Part shown: positions 32,317 through 40,731 of the stretch, piece by piece
Layout: every line of letters begins with the position of its first letter
How positions within the stretch are numbered: position 1 is the first letter of the stretch
Assembly: GCA_001298555.1 (NCBI GenBank)
Contig: LJCW01000338.1
Location: 1 to 64,000, forward strand
Reading direction: 5' to 3'
DNA length: 64,000 bases
From: Actinobacteria bacterium OV450
GTDB lineage: Bacteria > Actinomycetota > Actinomycetes > Streptomycetales > Streptomycetaceae
Notes under the pieces: generated by a model
The model's database searches: none
What the model was told of the DNA's origin: nothing
The model's input: the letters and a program-made list of their open reading frames with translations, nothing else
Program-made: the position numbers and the translations under genes

Positions 32317-33294
32317 GTGCTGGAAGAGGTGGAGCGCTGGTTTGCGGACCGCTCCTGGTCCGCGGCCGACCGACCGCTCGACCAGCTGCTTTCCGCCAAG
32401 CGGGCGGCGGGCACCACGGTCAGCGTCGTCCTGCCCGCGCTCGACGAGGAGGAGACGGTCGGCGCCATCGTCGAAGTGATCCGGCGCGATCTGATCGACG
32501 GGCCGGCGGTGCCGCTCGTCGACGAGCTGGTCGTGATCGACTCGGGCTCCACCGACCGGACCGCGGAGGTGGCCGCGAAGGCCGGGGCCCGGGTGGTGCA
32601 CCGCGACGAGATCCTGCCGCGGATCCCTGCCCTGCCCGGCAAGGGCGAGGTGCTGTGGCGCTCGCTGCTGGTGACCACCGGCGACGTCGTCTGCTTCGTG
32701 GACGCCGACCTGCGGGACTTCTCGTCGGCGTTCGTGTCCGGGATCGTCGGCCCGCTGCTGACGGAGCCGGACGTGCAGTTCGTCAAGGCGATGTACGACC
32801 GCCCCTTCGGTGCGGACGCCGAGGGGCCCGCCCCCGGCAAGGTCCCCGCCCAGGGGGGCCGGGTGACCGAACTGGTCGCCCGGCCGCTGCTCAACCTGCA
32901 CTGGCCGCAGCTGGCCGGGTTCGTGCAGCCTCTGGGCGGCGAGTACGCCGTGCGCCGCTCCCTGCTGGAACGCCTGCCCTTCCCCGTCGGGTACGGCGTC
33001 GAGCTGGGCCTGCTGGTCGACGCGCTGCACACCGTCGGGCTGGACGCCCTGGCCCAGGTGGACGTCGGCGTACGGCTGCACCGCCATCAGGACGGCCGGG
33101 CGCTGGGCCGCATGGCCGCGGCGATCTACCGCACGGCCCAGCTGCGCCTCTCGCGCGGGCACCTGGTGCGCCCCGAGCTGACCCAGTTCGAGCGCGGGCC
33201 GAACGGGTTCGTGCCGCGGACGTACCCCGTGGACACGGAGGAGCGGCCGCCGATGGCCGAGGTCAAGGAGTACTCCGGCCGCAGGGTGGCGTGA
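32317..33294 (+). CDS. gpgS: Glucosyl-3-phosphoglycerate synthase
   Basis: GpgS transfers glucose from NDP-glucose to 3-phosphoglycerate, the first step toward glucosylglycerate or methylglucose polysaccharides. The 325-residue GT81/GT2-type protein has VSVVLPALDEEETVGAIVEV, the DSGSTDRTAEVA loop, the metal-binding DxD in VCFVDADLRDF, FVKAMYDRPF, and LAGFVQPLGGEYAVRR. GTG at 32317 is selected because AGGAG lies 8 nt upstream and the resulting length equals mycobacterial GpgS (about 324). It is divergent from the riboswitch-controlled operon and 45 nt before otsA. Confidence 0.93.
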   Translation: MLEEVERWFADRSWSAADRPLDQLLSAKRAAGTTVSVVLPALDEEETVGAIVEVIRRDLIDGPAVPLVDELVVIDSGSTDRTAEVAAKAGARVVHRDEILPRIPALPGKGEVLWRSLLVTTGDVVCFVDADLRDFSSAFVSGIVGPLLTEPDVQFVKAMYDRPFGADAEGPAPGKVPAQGGRVTELVARPLLNLHWPQLAGFVQPLGGEYAVRRSLLERLPFPVGYGVELGLLVDALHTVGLDALAQVDVGVRLHRHQDGRALGRMAAAIYRTAQLRLSRGHLVRPELTQFERGPNGFVPRTYPVDTEERPPMAEVKEYSGRRVA

Positions 33295-33305
33295 GGGAAC
33301 GGACG

Positions 33306-33333
33306 TTTGAGCGGGTGGGCCCCGGGCTAGGTT
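33306..33333 (+). promoter_or_regulatory. Possible own promoter for otsA (leaderless)
   Basis: TTTGAG (33306-33311) and TAGGTT (33328-33333) are 16 nt apart, and the -10 hexamer ends 6 nt before the otsA ATG, which has no ribosome site. This geometry fits a leaderless transcript in addition to read-through from gpgS. Confidence 0.45.
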
Positions 33334-33339
33334 CGCGGC

Positions 33340-34806
33340 ATGGCTTCCCAGGTACTCGTTGCAGCGAACCGCGGCCCGCTCTCCTACGTCCTCGCCGACG
33401 ACGGCACCCTCACGGCCCGGCGCGGCGGTGGCGGTCTCGTCTCCGGCCTCTCCGCCGCCCTCGCCCGGCAGCCGGAGGCGCTGTGGATCTGCGCGGCGCT
33501 GTCGGACGCGGACAGGGAGGCGGTCGGCCGGGGCGTCTCCGAGCCCGGCGTCCGGATGCTGGACATCGATCCCACCACGTATGACGACGCGTACAACGGC
33601 ATCGCGAACTCGGTGCTGTGGTTCACCCACCACCACCTCTACGACGTCCCGCGCGAGCCGGTCTTCGACGCGGGGTTCCGGCGGCGCTGGGACTCGTACA
33701 CCGCCTACAACCGGGCCTTCGCCGAGGCCCTGGCCGAGGAGGCCGCCGAGGGCGCCTCGGTCCTGGTGCAGGACTACCACCTGGCACTGGTGCCGGGGCA
33801 GCTGCGCGAGCTGCGGCCCGACCTGCGCATCGCGCACTTCACGCACACCCCGTGGGCCTCGCGTGACTTCCTCGCCATGCTGCCGGACGACGTGCGCGGG
33901 CAGCTCGTGTGGGGCATGCTCGGCGCGGACCAGCTGGGCTTCCACAGCTGGCGCTGGTCGGCGGAGTTCATCGCCGGGGCGGACCGGGACGACGCGGTCG
34001 GCATCGCGCAGCCGCACCTGCCCAGCGGCTCCCCGGAGCGCGGGGTGTGGCACCGCACGTACGCCGCCGACGGGTCCGGGCTCGGTCCGCGGCGCTTCAC
34101 GGAGGTGCGGCAGTACCCCCTGGGCGTCGACGCGGACGATCTTCGCGCGCTCGCGCACCGGCCGGTGGTGGACGACAAGCTGGCCGCCCTGCGGGCCGAG
34201 GTCGGCGACCGGGCGACGATCGTCCGCGTGGACCGCACCGAGCTGTCGAAGAACGTCCTGCGCGGACTGCTGGCCTACCGGGAACTGCTCATCACGCACC
34301 CCGAGTGGCGCGAGCGGGTGGTCCACCTGGCCTCGGCGTACCCGTCACGGCAGGACCTGGAGGTCTACCGGGCGTACACGCAGTCGGTGCGGGAGCTGGC
34401 GGCGGAGATCAACGCCGAGTTCGGGACGGCGGACTGGCAGCCGGTGCTGGTGTCCGTCGAGGACGACTTCGCGCGCTCGCTGGCCGTGTACCGGCTGGCG
34501 GACGTGGCGCTGGTCAACCCGGTGCGGGACGGGATGAACCTGGTGGCGAAGGAGATCCCGGTGGTGTCGGAGGCGGGGTGCGCGCTGGTGCTGTCGTCGG
34601 GGGCGGGGGCGTACGAGGAGCTCCGCGAGGAAGCGCTGACGGTGAACCCGTACGACGTCACGGCGACGGCCCAGGCCCTGCACGCGGCGCTGTCCATGCC
34701 GGCGGGCGAGCGGCTGGAGCGTACGAAGCGGCTGGCGGCCGCGGCCACGGCGCTCCCGCCGACGGACTGGTTCACGGCCCAGCTGTCCGCTCTGCGCGGG
34801 GCTTGA
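33340..34806 (+). CDS. otsA: Alpha,alpha-trehalose-phosphate synthase (GT20)
   Basis: OtsA makes trehalose-6-phosphate from UDP/GDP-glucose and glucose-6-phosphate. The 488-residue sequence is full length: VLVAANRGPLSYVLADDG, RGGGGLVSGLSAAL, VLVQDYHLALVPGQLRELRP, IAHFTHTPWASRDF, LLGADQLGFHSWRWS-like GMLGADQLGFHS, RVDRTELSKNVLRGLLA, and VNPVRDGMNLVAKEIPVVS near the C-terminus. It likely shares a transcript with gpgS. The phosphatase OtsB is encoded convergently, separated by two hairpins. Confidence 0.95.
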   Translation: MASQVLVAANRGPLSYVLADDGTLTARRGGGGLVSGLSAALARQPEALWICAALSDADREAVGRGVSEPGVRMLDIDPTTYDDAYNGIANSVLWFTHHHLYDVPREPVFDAGFRRRWDSYTAYNRAFAEALAEEAAEGASVLVQDYHLALVPGQLRELRPDLRIAHFTHTPWASRDFLAMLPDDVRGQLVWGMLGADQLGFHSWRWSAEFIAGADRDDAVGIAQPHLPSGSPERGVWHRTYAADGSGLGPRRFTEVRQYPLGVDADDLRALAHRPVVDDKLAALRAEVGDRATIVRVDRTELSKNVLRGLLAYRELLITHPEWRERVVHLASAYPSRQDLEVYRAYTQSVRELAAEINAEFGTADWQPVLVSVEDDFARSLAVYRLADVALVNPVRDGMNLVAKEIPVVSEAGCALVLSSGAGAYEELREEALTVNPYDVTATAQALHAALSMPAGERLERTKRLAAAATALPPTDWFTAQLSALRGA

Positions 34807-34811
34807 GGACC

Positions 34812-34867
34812 GGCGCATGCGCGGGGGCGGCGCCCCCGCCCATGCGCCCGGGCGCGGCGCCGCGCCC
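34812..34867. terminator. Double bidirectional terminator between otsA and otsB
   Basis: Hairpin one pairs GGCGCATG-c-GCGGGGG with CCCCCGC-c-CATGCGCC (34812-34848). Hairpin two is the perfect palindrome GGGCGCGGCGCCGCGCCC (34850-34867). Together they fill the 67-nt convergent gap. Confidence 0.8.
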
Positions 34868-34873
34868 GGTCCG

Positions 34874-35722
34874 TCAGTCGCGGATGGCCTCGGCCAGGGC
34901 GGAGAGGAAGGCGACCACCTCGGACGGGCCGTTCAGGACCAGGTCGGCGCGGGAGGCGAGTTCGGGGACCTCGGCCGATCCGCTGGCGATGAGCAGCCCC
35001 GGCATGCCGTCCGTCCGCAGCTTCTCCACCGCCGCGTACGCCGCGAGGTCGCCCAGGTCGTCCCCCGCGTACAGCACGGCTTCGGCGCCCGTCTCCGCCA
35101 GGTACTCGGTCAGGGCCACGCCCTTGTCCATCCCCGGCGGGCGCAGCTCCAGTACCGCCCGTCCCGGCTCCACCATCAGCCCGTGGCGCGCCGCCAGCTC
35201 GGCCAGTGGTTCGCGCAGCGCGGCGAAGGCGGCGTCCGGGTCGGAGGCCCGCCGGGTGTGAACGGCCAGGGCCCGGCCCTTCTCCTCGATCCAGGTGCCG
35301 CGCCAGGCCCCGATGGAGTCCAGGAAACCGGGCAGTTCCGCCCGGACGGCGGCGACCCCCGGGTGCTCGGCCGGGGCGTGGACGATGCCGGTCACCGCGT
35401 CCCAGCGTTCGGCCCCGTAGTGGCCGAGGACCACCAGGTGTTCCAGTCCGGCGGCGCCGGCGAAGCCGCCGTAGCGGACCGCGACCCCCGCCGGGCGGCC
35501 GGTGATCACGGCCACGGAGGCGACCTTGGGGGCCAGGGCGGACAGCGCCGCGACGGCTCCGGGGTGGGCCCGTGCCTGGTCCGGGTCCGGGACGATGTCG
35601 GCGAGCGTGCCGTCGAAGTCGAGTGCGACCACGGAACGGCGCGGTACACGGAGGAGGGCTTCGAGTCCCTCGCGCCCGGCGGCGGTGACGGGCATCGGCA
35701 TGCTGTGCGGATGGCTCCCCAT
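34874..35722 (-). CDS. otsB: Trehalose-6-phosphate phosphatase
   Basis: OtsB dephosphorylates the OtsA product to trehalose. The 282-residue HAD-superfamily protein has the nucleophile motif VALDFDGTLADIVPDP near residue 35, motif II VAVITGRPAG, the cap domain with VLGHYGAERWD, and motif III/IV MDKGVALTEYL then LYAGDDLGDLAAYAAV. The ATG at 35701 could be used instead, removing seven residues. It probably forms a minus-strand unit with the DUF3263 gene upstream. Confidence 0.93.
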   Translation of the reverse strand: MGSHPHSMPMPVTAAGREGLEALLRVPRRSVVALDFDGTLADIVPDPDQARAHPGAVAALSALAPKVASVAVITGRPAGVAVRYGGFAGAAGLEHLVVLGHYGAERWDAVTGIVHAPAEHPGVAAVRAELPGFLDSIGAWRGTWIEEKGRALAVHTRRASDPDAAFAALREPLAELAARHGLMVEPGRAVLELRPPGMDKGVALTEYLAETGAEAVLYAGDDLGDLAAYAAVEKLRTDGMPGLLIASGSAEVPELASRADLVLNGPSEVVAFLSALAEAIRD

Positions 35723-35792
35723 GGGGACGACCCTAACGAACCCGCCGGGCCACGGCTACGGCGCGCGCGCCCCGGACCTGGCGGGGGTGGCG

Positions 35793-35831
35793 CCCCGGGG
35801 TCAGCCCCGGGGTCAGCCCCGGGGTCAGCGC
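35793..35831. repeat. Three short CCCCGGGGTCAG repeats
   Basis: Three direct copies of CCCCGGGGTCAG sit in the gap between otsB and the DUF3263 gene and reach the latter's stop. Each CCCCGGGG is itself palindromic. They may act as a transcription pause or terminator-like structure, but the pattern is simple enough to be slippage. Confidence 0.6.
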
Positions 35832-36061
35832 CGGGCCCGCTGTGCTTCGCGGATGCGGCGCAGCCGGTTGACGGTGCCGGGGGCGTGGGCCAGGGCGCGC
35901 GGGTCGTCCATCAGCACGTTGAGCAGCTGGTAGTAGCGGACCGGGGTCATCCCCAGCCCCTCCCGTATCGCGCGCTCCTTGGCCCCGGGCCCGGGCCAGG
36001 TGCGTCCCTCGTACGCGAGGACCGCGGCCTCGGTGGCCGTCAGCCCCTCGTCGTCCGTCAT
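35825..36061 (-). CDS. DUF3263 small protein
   Basis: The 78-residue protein matches DUF3263 of actinobacteria: LTATEAAVLAYEGRTWPGPG, then KERAIREGLGMTPVRYYQLL and NVLMDDPRALAHAPGTVNRL. The order of helices, with a motif resembling a sigma-factor/HTH region, suggests nucleic-acid binding, but no function is established. It lies between the sugar-binding lipoprotein gene (62 nt upstream) and otsB (102 nt downstream) on the same strand. Confidence 0.85.
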   Translation of the reverse strand: MTDDEGLTATEAAVLAYEGRTWPGPGAKERAIREGLGMTPVRYYQLLNVLMDDPRALAHAPGTVNRLRRIREAQRARR

Positions 36062-36122
36062 ACCGCCAGATTAACGCCGCCCTCCGACAGCGGGCCGGGG
36101 CGGGCGCCCCGGCCCCGATCGG

Positions 36123-37424
36123 TCAGTGGGCGTCGGCCTTGCGGGCGGCCTCGGCGATGTTCTCCAGGACCTTCGCCGGCTGCCCGCCCGGCTGCACGGT
36201 CTTGCCGATGTTCTGCTTGACGTCCTCGCTCACGCCGGCCCAGGACTTCTTGCCGACGGGGTAGAGGCGGGCGTTCGGCAGGGCCTGCAGGAACGTCTTG
36301 AGCTGGGGCGCCGCACCGCCGGTGCTGGAGTCCATGGCCCGGTAGCCGCTGGTCGTGACCGGCAGCAGGTCGTACTTGTTGGTGAAGGCCGTCACGTTCT
36401 TCGCCTGGTACAGGTAGTCGAGGAACTTGCCGGACTCCTTGCGGTGGCCGTTCTTGAAGGCCATCACCCAGTCCGCGACGCCCATCGCGGGGTGGTCGGT
36501 CCCGTCCTCGCCCGGCAGGGCCACCATGCCGAACTTCACGCCCTTGGCCGCCGCCTGCTTGACCAGCGTGGGGTGGCCGTTGAGCATGCCGACCTCGCCG
36601 CGCGTGAAGGCGTCGAACGCGGCCTGCCGGTCCGTCTTCGACGGCTCCGAGGGGCCGGTCAGCCCCTGGCCGACCATCTTGTCGCGCAGGAACTCGAAGG
36701 TCTTGACGTTCTCCGGGGAGTCGATCGCGTAGGCCTCTTCGTTGTCGGTGTAGCCACCGCCGCCCGCGAGCATCCACATCATCGTCTCGGCCTGCGCCTC
36801 CTCGCGGCCCAGCGGCAGCGCGAAGGGGGTCGCCACGCCCGCCGCCTTGAGCTTCTTCGCGGCGGCCTCCAGGTCGGCCCAGCTCTTGGGCTGCCAGCCG
36901 GCCTTGGCGTCCTTGGCGATGACCCCGGCGTCCGTGAGCAGCTTCTCGTTGTAGAAGAGCAGGCGGGTGCTGGCCACGAACGGCATGCCGTACTGGACGC
37001 GCTTGACCTTGCCCGCGTCGGCGAGCGGCGCCAGGAAGTCGGCTTCCGTGGTGACGGAGAGCAGCTCGTCGGCCGTGTAGAGCTTGCCGGCTTCCGCGTA
37101 GTCGGCGTAGGCGCCGATCTGCGCGATGTCGGGGGCCTTGCCGGCCTTGACCATGGCGGCGACCTTGGCGTCGACCTCGGACCAGGAGTAGACGCTGACC
37201 TCGACCTTGACGCCGGGATGGTCCTTCTCGAAGCCGGCGGCCAGGTCCTTCCAGTACCCCGAGGAGGAGTTCTGCTGATTGTCCCCGTAGTCGGCCGCCA
37301 CGACCCGCAGGGTCACCTCGTTGTCCCCGGTGAGGCTCCCCACGGCTCCGCAGCCGGTCAGTGCCGCGGCGGTCAGGCTCAGCGCGGCTCCGGTCGCGGC
37401 CAGGCTCAGGTAACGGCCCTTCAC
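36123..37424 (-). CDS. Sugar ABC transporter substrate-binding lipoprotein
   Basis: The 433-residue lipoprotein has a signal peptide with lipobox LTGC near residue 24 and a family-1 extracellular solute-binding fold: VVAADYGDNQQNSSSGYWKD, KVEVSVYSWSEVDAKVAAMV, PDIAQIGAYADYAEAG, and the motif AAFDAFTRGEVGMLNGHP. There are no permease genes beside it. It is divergent from nagKA with dre-like sites between, so it probably binds GlcNAc-containing sugars and uses MsiK plus permeases from another locus. GTG at 37424 starts the signal peptide. Confidence 0.9.
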   Translation of the reverse strand: MKGRYLSLAATGAALSLTAAALTGCGAVGSLTGDNEVTLRVVAADYGDNQQNSSSGYWKDLAAGFEKDHPGVKVEVSVYSWSEVDAKVAAMVKAGKAPDIAQIGAYADYAEAGKLYTADELLSVTTEADFLAPLADAGKVKRVQYGMPFVASTRLLFYNEKLLTDAGVIAKDAKAGWQPKSWADLEAAAKKLKAAGVATPFALPLGREEAQAETMMWMLAGGGGYTDNEEAYAIDSPENVKTFEFLRDKMVGQGLTGPSEPSKTDRQAAFDAFTRGEVGMLNGHPTLVKQAAAKGVKFGMVALPGEDGTDHPAMGVADWVMAFKNGHRKESGKFLDYLYQAKNVTAFTNKYDLLPVTTSGYRAMDSSTGGAAPQLKTFLQALPNARLYPVGKKSWAGVSEDVKQNIGKTVQPGGQPAKVLENIAEAARKADAH

Positions 37425-37462
37425 AGTTCTCGATCCACCCCTTGTTGTACGTACGATCCACG

Positions 37463-37478
37463 TAAGGTCTACACCACT
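37463..37478. promoter_or_regulatory. dre-like DasR operator, near the binding-lipoprotein gene
   Basis: TAAGGTCTACACCACT matches 12 of 16 positions of ACTGGTCTAGACCACT, with only the left outer bases and one central base different. It is 39 nt upstream of the lipoprotein GTG. Confidence 0.6.
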
Positions 37479-37570
37479 TTGGCGCCTCGTCCACATCCGG
37501 GAACGCACCGTGTCCGGCCGGTGGCGCAGCCGCGCTCCCGAATTTGTATGGCAGCTCAACAATCGCCTCC

Positions 37571-37586
37571 AATGGACTAGACCTTT
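37571..37586. promoter_or_regulatory. dre-like DasR operator before nagK
   Basis: AATGGACTAGACCTTT matches 12 of 16 consensus positions and contains the 11-mer TGGACTAGACC shared with the cutC and msiK sites. It ends 29 nt before the nagK GTG. Confidence 0.75.
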
Positions 37587-37614
37587 CCACGCCGAACACG
37601 CGAGACTGTCACCT

Positions 37615-38556
37615 GTGAAACCCGTGAAACACGTCATCGCCCTCGATGTGGGCGGCACCGGGATGAAGGCCGCCCTCATCGCCGCCGAGGGCACCCTGCT
37701 CCACGAAGCGCGCCGCGCCACCGGCCGCGAACGGGGCCCCGACGCCGTCGTCGAGACGATCCTGGAGTTCGCCGCCGAGCTCTGCGAACTCGGCCGCGAA
37801 CGCTTCGGCGTGCCCGCCAGCGCGGCCGGCGTCGCCGTCCCCGGCATCGTCGACGCCGAGAACGGGATCGCCGTCTACGCGGCGAACCTGGGCTGGCGCG
37901 ACGTACCGATGCGCGCCCTGCTCAGCAGACGCCTCCACGGGATCCCGGTGGCCCTCGGCCACGACGTGCGCACGGGCGGACTCGCCGAGGGCCGCATCGG
38001 CGCCGGCCGCGGCGCCGACCGGTTCCTGTTCGTCCCCCTGGGCACCGGCATCGCCGGCGCCATCGGCATCGCCGGCCGCATCGAGGCCGGCGCCCACGGC
38101 TACGCGGGCGAGATCGGCCACATCGTGGTCCGCCCCGGCGGCCCCGCCTGCGGCTGCGGCCAGTACGGCTGCCTGGAGACCCTCGCCTCCGCGTCCGCCG
38201 TCAGCCGCGCCTGGGCCGGCGCCTCCGGCGACCCCGACGCGGACGCCGCGGACTGCGCCAAGGCCGTCGAATCCGGTGACGGGCGCGCCCGCGAGGTGTG
38301 GCACGCCGCGGCCCCCGCCCTCGCCGACGGCCTGGTCACCGCGATCACCCTGCTGGACCCGCGCACGCTGATCATCGGTGGCGGGCTCGCCGAGGCGGGG
38401 GAAACCTTGTTCACACCACTACGGAAGGCCGTGGAGGAACGCGTGACGTTCCAGCGGCTGCCCGACATCGTTCCGGCGGCCCTCGGGGACACCGCCGGAT
38501 GCCTGGGCGCAGGGCTGCTCGCCTGGGACCTACTCGCCACGGAGGTACCTGCCTGA
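37615..38556 (+). CDS. nagK: ROK-family N-acetylglucosamine kinase
   Basis: NagK phosphorylates GlcNAc to GlcNAc-6-P with ATP. The 313-residue ROK protein has the N-terminal phosphate motif IALDVGGTGMKAALIA, the sugar-binding GHDVRTGGLAEGRIGAGRG, FVPLGTGIAGAIGI, and the zinc motif CGCGQYGCLETLAS. Two close GTG codons (37615, 37624) are possible starts. TGATG overlap with nagA and a dre-like site 29 nt upstream support a DasR-controlled nagKA operon. Glucose-kinase activity is an alternative from family alone, but the context favours GlcNAc. Confidence 0.9.
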   Translation: MKPVKHVIALDVGGTGMKAALIAAEGTLLHEARRATGRERGPDAVVETILEFAAELCELGRERFGVPASAAGVAVPGIVDAENGIAVYAANLGWRDVPMRALLSRRLHGIPVALGHDVRTGGLAEGRIGAGRGADRFLFVPLGTGIAGAIGIAGRIEAGAHGYAGEIGHIVVRPGGPACGCGQYGCLETLASASAVSRAWAGASGDPDADAADCAKAVESGDGRAREVWHAAAPALADGLVTAITLLDPRTLIIGGGLAEAGETLFTPLRKAVEERVTFQRLPDIVPAALGDTAGCLGAGLLAWDLLATEVPA

Positions 38557-39707
38557 TGTCCGGAAGCGCACACAGCACCGTTCTCTCCGGCGCCAGGGTG
38601 GTCCTGCCCACCGGCACCGTGGCGGGCGGCCGCGTCATCGTCGACGGTGACCGCATCGCCGGCAGCGCCGGCGAGGGCGCGAGCACCGTCGACCTGTCCG
38701 GACACTGGCTCGTCCCCGGCTTCGTGGACATGCACAACCACGGCGGGGGCGGCGCCTCCTTCACCTCCGGCACCGCCGAGGAGGTCCTCAAGGGCGTGCG
38801 CACCCACCGCGAGCACGGCACCACCACCCTCGTCGCCTCCACCGTCACCGGTGACCTCGACGAACTGGCCCGCCGCGCCGGCCTGCTCGCCGAACTCACC
38901 CAGCAGGGCGAGATCGCGGGCATCCACTTCGAGGGCCCGTTCATCAACCCCTGCCGCAAGGGCGCGCACAAGGAGGAACTGCTGCGCGACCCCGACCCGG
39001 CCGAGGTCCGCAAGCTGATCGACGCCGCCCACGGCGCCGCCCGCATGTTCACCCTGGCCACCGAACTCCCGGGCGGCCTGGACTCCGTACGGCTGCTGGC
39101 CGAACACGGGGTCATCGCCGCGATCGGCCACACCGACTCCACGTACGACCAGACGCGCCAGGCCATCGACGCCGGCGCGACCGTGGCCACCCACCTGTAC
39201 AACGCGATGCCCGCCATGGAACACCGCGCCCCGGGCCCGATCGCCGCGCTGCTGGAGGACGAGCGGGTCACCGTCGAGCTGATCAACGACGGCACGCACC
39301 TGCACCCGGCCATGCTGGAACTGGCCTTCCACCACGCGGGCGCGCACCGCGTCGCGCTGATCACCGACGCGATGGACGCGGCCGGCTTCGGCGACGGGAC
39401 CTACCACCTGGGACCGCTGGAGGTCGAGGTCAAGGAGGGCGTGGCCCGGCTGGTCGAGGGCGGCTCCATCGCCGGCTCGACGCTGACCCTGGACACCGCC
39501 TTCAAGCGGTCGGTGACCCTGGACAGGCTGCCCGTCGAATCCGTGGTCCAGGCGATCTCCGCCAACCCCGCCAAGCTGATCGGCCTGTACGACGAGGTCG
39601 GCTCGCTGGAGCCCGGCAAGTACGCCGACCTGGTCGTCCTGGACGCCGAGTTCGACGTCAAGGGCGTCATGCGGCGCGGCGAATGGATCGTCGACCCGCT
39701 GGTCTGA
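38556..39707 (+). CDS. nagA: N-acetylglucosamine-6-phosphate deacetylase
   Basis: NagA removes acetate from GlcNAc-6-P, giving glucosamine-6-P. The 383-residue amidohydrolase has metal-site motif VPGFVDMHNHGGGG (residues 52-66), IAGIHFEGPFINPCRKGAH, VIAAIGHTDSTYDQ, ATVATHLYNAMPAMEHR and the catalytic Asp in VALITDAMDAAGF. GGAGG precedes the ATG, which overlaps the nagK stop (TGATG). It receives substrate from both NagK and MurQ (17173). Confidence 0.96.
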   Translation: MSGSAHSTVLSGARVVLPTGTVAGGRVIVDGDRIAGSAGEGASTVDLSGHWLVPGFVDMHNHGGGGASFTSGTAEEVLKGVRTHREHGTTTLVASTVTGDLDELARRAGLLAELTQQGEIAGIHFEGPFINPCRKGAHKEELLRDPDPAEVRKLIDAAHGAARMFTLATELPGGLDSVRLLAEHGVIAAIGHTDSTYDQTRQAIDAGATVATHLYNAMPAMEHRAPGPIAALLEDERVTVELINDGTHLHPAMLELAFHHAGAHRVALITDAMDAAGFGDGTYHLGPLEVEVKEGVARLVEGGSIAGSTLTLDTAFKRSVTLDRLPVESVVQAISANPAKLIGLYDEVGSLEPGKYADLVVLDAEFDVKGVMRRGEWIVDPLV

Positions 39708-39724
39708 GCGGGTACCGCAGGCAA

Positions 39725-39753
39725 GCGGGCAGCCCCGGGACTGGGCCGCCCGC
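39725..39753 (+). terminator. Probable nagKA terminator
   Basis: GCGGGC (39725-39730) pairs with GCCCGC (39748-39753), with inner CCC/GGG pairs extending the stem. It lies 18 nt after the nagA stop and separates it from the PfkB gene. Confidence 0.55.
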
Positions 39754-39800
39754 ACTCCTGTTTGGCATGATCCCGGCACACACCGAGACCGGGGCCTGCC

Positions 39801-40718
39801 ATGATCCTCACCGTGACGCTCAACACCGCACTCGACGTCACCCACCATGTACCGAAGCTGATTCCGCACGCCTCGCACCGGGTCACCACCGTGACCGAGC
39901 GGGCCGGCGGCAAGGGCCTCAACGTCGCCCGCGTACTGGCCGCCCTCGGCCACGAGGTCACCGCGACCGGCTTCGCGGGCGGCCGCACGGGCGCCGTCGT
40001 ACGCGAACTGCTGGCCGAGTCACCGCGGGTGACGGACGCTCTGGTGCCCTGCGCGGGCCCCACCCGGCGCACACTGGCCGTCGTCGACCGGGCCTCCGGC
40101 GACACCACGCAGTTCAACGAGCCCGGCCCGCAGATCGGTTCGGCGGAATGGACCGCCTTCCTCGGCCGCTACGAGGCCCTGCTGACCGGCGCCGCCGCGG
40201 TCGCCCTCTGCGGCAGCCTCCCGCCCGGCGTGCCCGTCGGCGCGTACGCCACCCTCGTACGGTCGGCCCGGGCGGCCGGCGTGCCCGTCCTCCTGGACAC
40301 CAGCGGGGAGGCCCTGCGCCGCGGGGTCGCCGCCCGCCCCGAGGTGATCAAGCCGAACGCCGCCGAGCTCGCCGAGCTGACCGGCTCCCGCGAGCCGCTC
40401 CAGGCCACCCGCGACGCCCGGCGCCGCGGCGCACACGCCGTGGTGACCTCGCTCGGCCCCGGCGGACTGCTGGCGGCCACCGCCCAGGGCACCTGGCAGG
40501 CGGCCCCACCGCGCGCCCTGACGGGCAACCCGACCGGAGCCGGGGACTCCGCCGTCGCGGGGCTCCTGTCGGCCCTCACGGAGGGCCTGGACTGGCCGGA
40601 GCGGCTGACCCGCGCGGTGGCCCTGTCCGCCGCCACCGTGCACGCCCCCGCGGCGGGAGAGTTCGACCCCCGCACCTACGAACAGGTACGGGGGTCGGTG
40701 ACACTGACGGCGCGTTGA
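39801..40718 (+). CDS. PfkB-family sugar kinase (1-phosphofructokinase/tagatose-6-phosphate kinase-like)
   Basis: The 305-residue kinase has the PfkB start MILTVTLNTALDVTHHV, the glycine motif RAGGKGLNVARVLAALG, KPNAAELAELTG, and the C-terminal active site LTGNPTGAGDSAVAGLLSAL with the catalytic Asp. The hexose-phosphate-like N-terminus places it with LacC/FruK. The substrate is unclear, and Streptomyces fruK usually sits with a fructose PTS, absent here. Location 93 nt after nagA suggests an aminosugar-phosphate relation but does not prove it. Confidence 0.85.
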   Translation: MILTVTLNTALDVTHHVPKLIPHASHRVTTVTERAGGKGLNVARVLAALGHEVTATGFAGGRTGAVVRELLAESPRVTDALVPCAGPTRRTLAVVDRASGDTTQFNEPGPQIGSAEWTAFLGRYEALLTGAAAVALCGSLPPGVPVGAYATLVRSARAAGVPVLLDTSGEALRRGVAARPEVIKPNAAELAELTGSREPLQATRDARRRGAHAVVTSLGPGGLLAATAQGTWQAAPPRALTGNPTGAGDSAVAGLLSALTEGLDWPERLTRAVALSAATVHAPAAGEFDPRTYEQVRGSVTLTAR

Positions 40719-40731
40719 GCCGCCGGGCCGC

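Noticed and set aside
37510..37614. Longer N-terminus of NagK
   Set aside because: It would extend translation across the dre-like operator. The ROK ATP motif begins right after GTG 37615.
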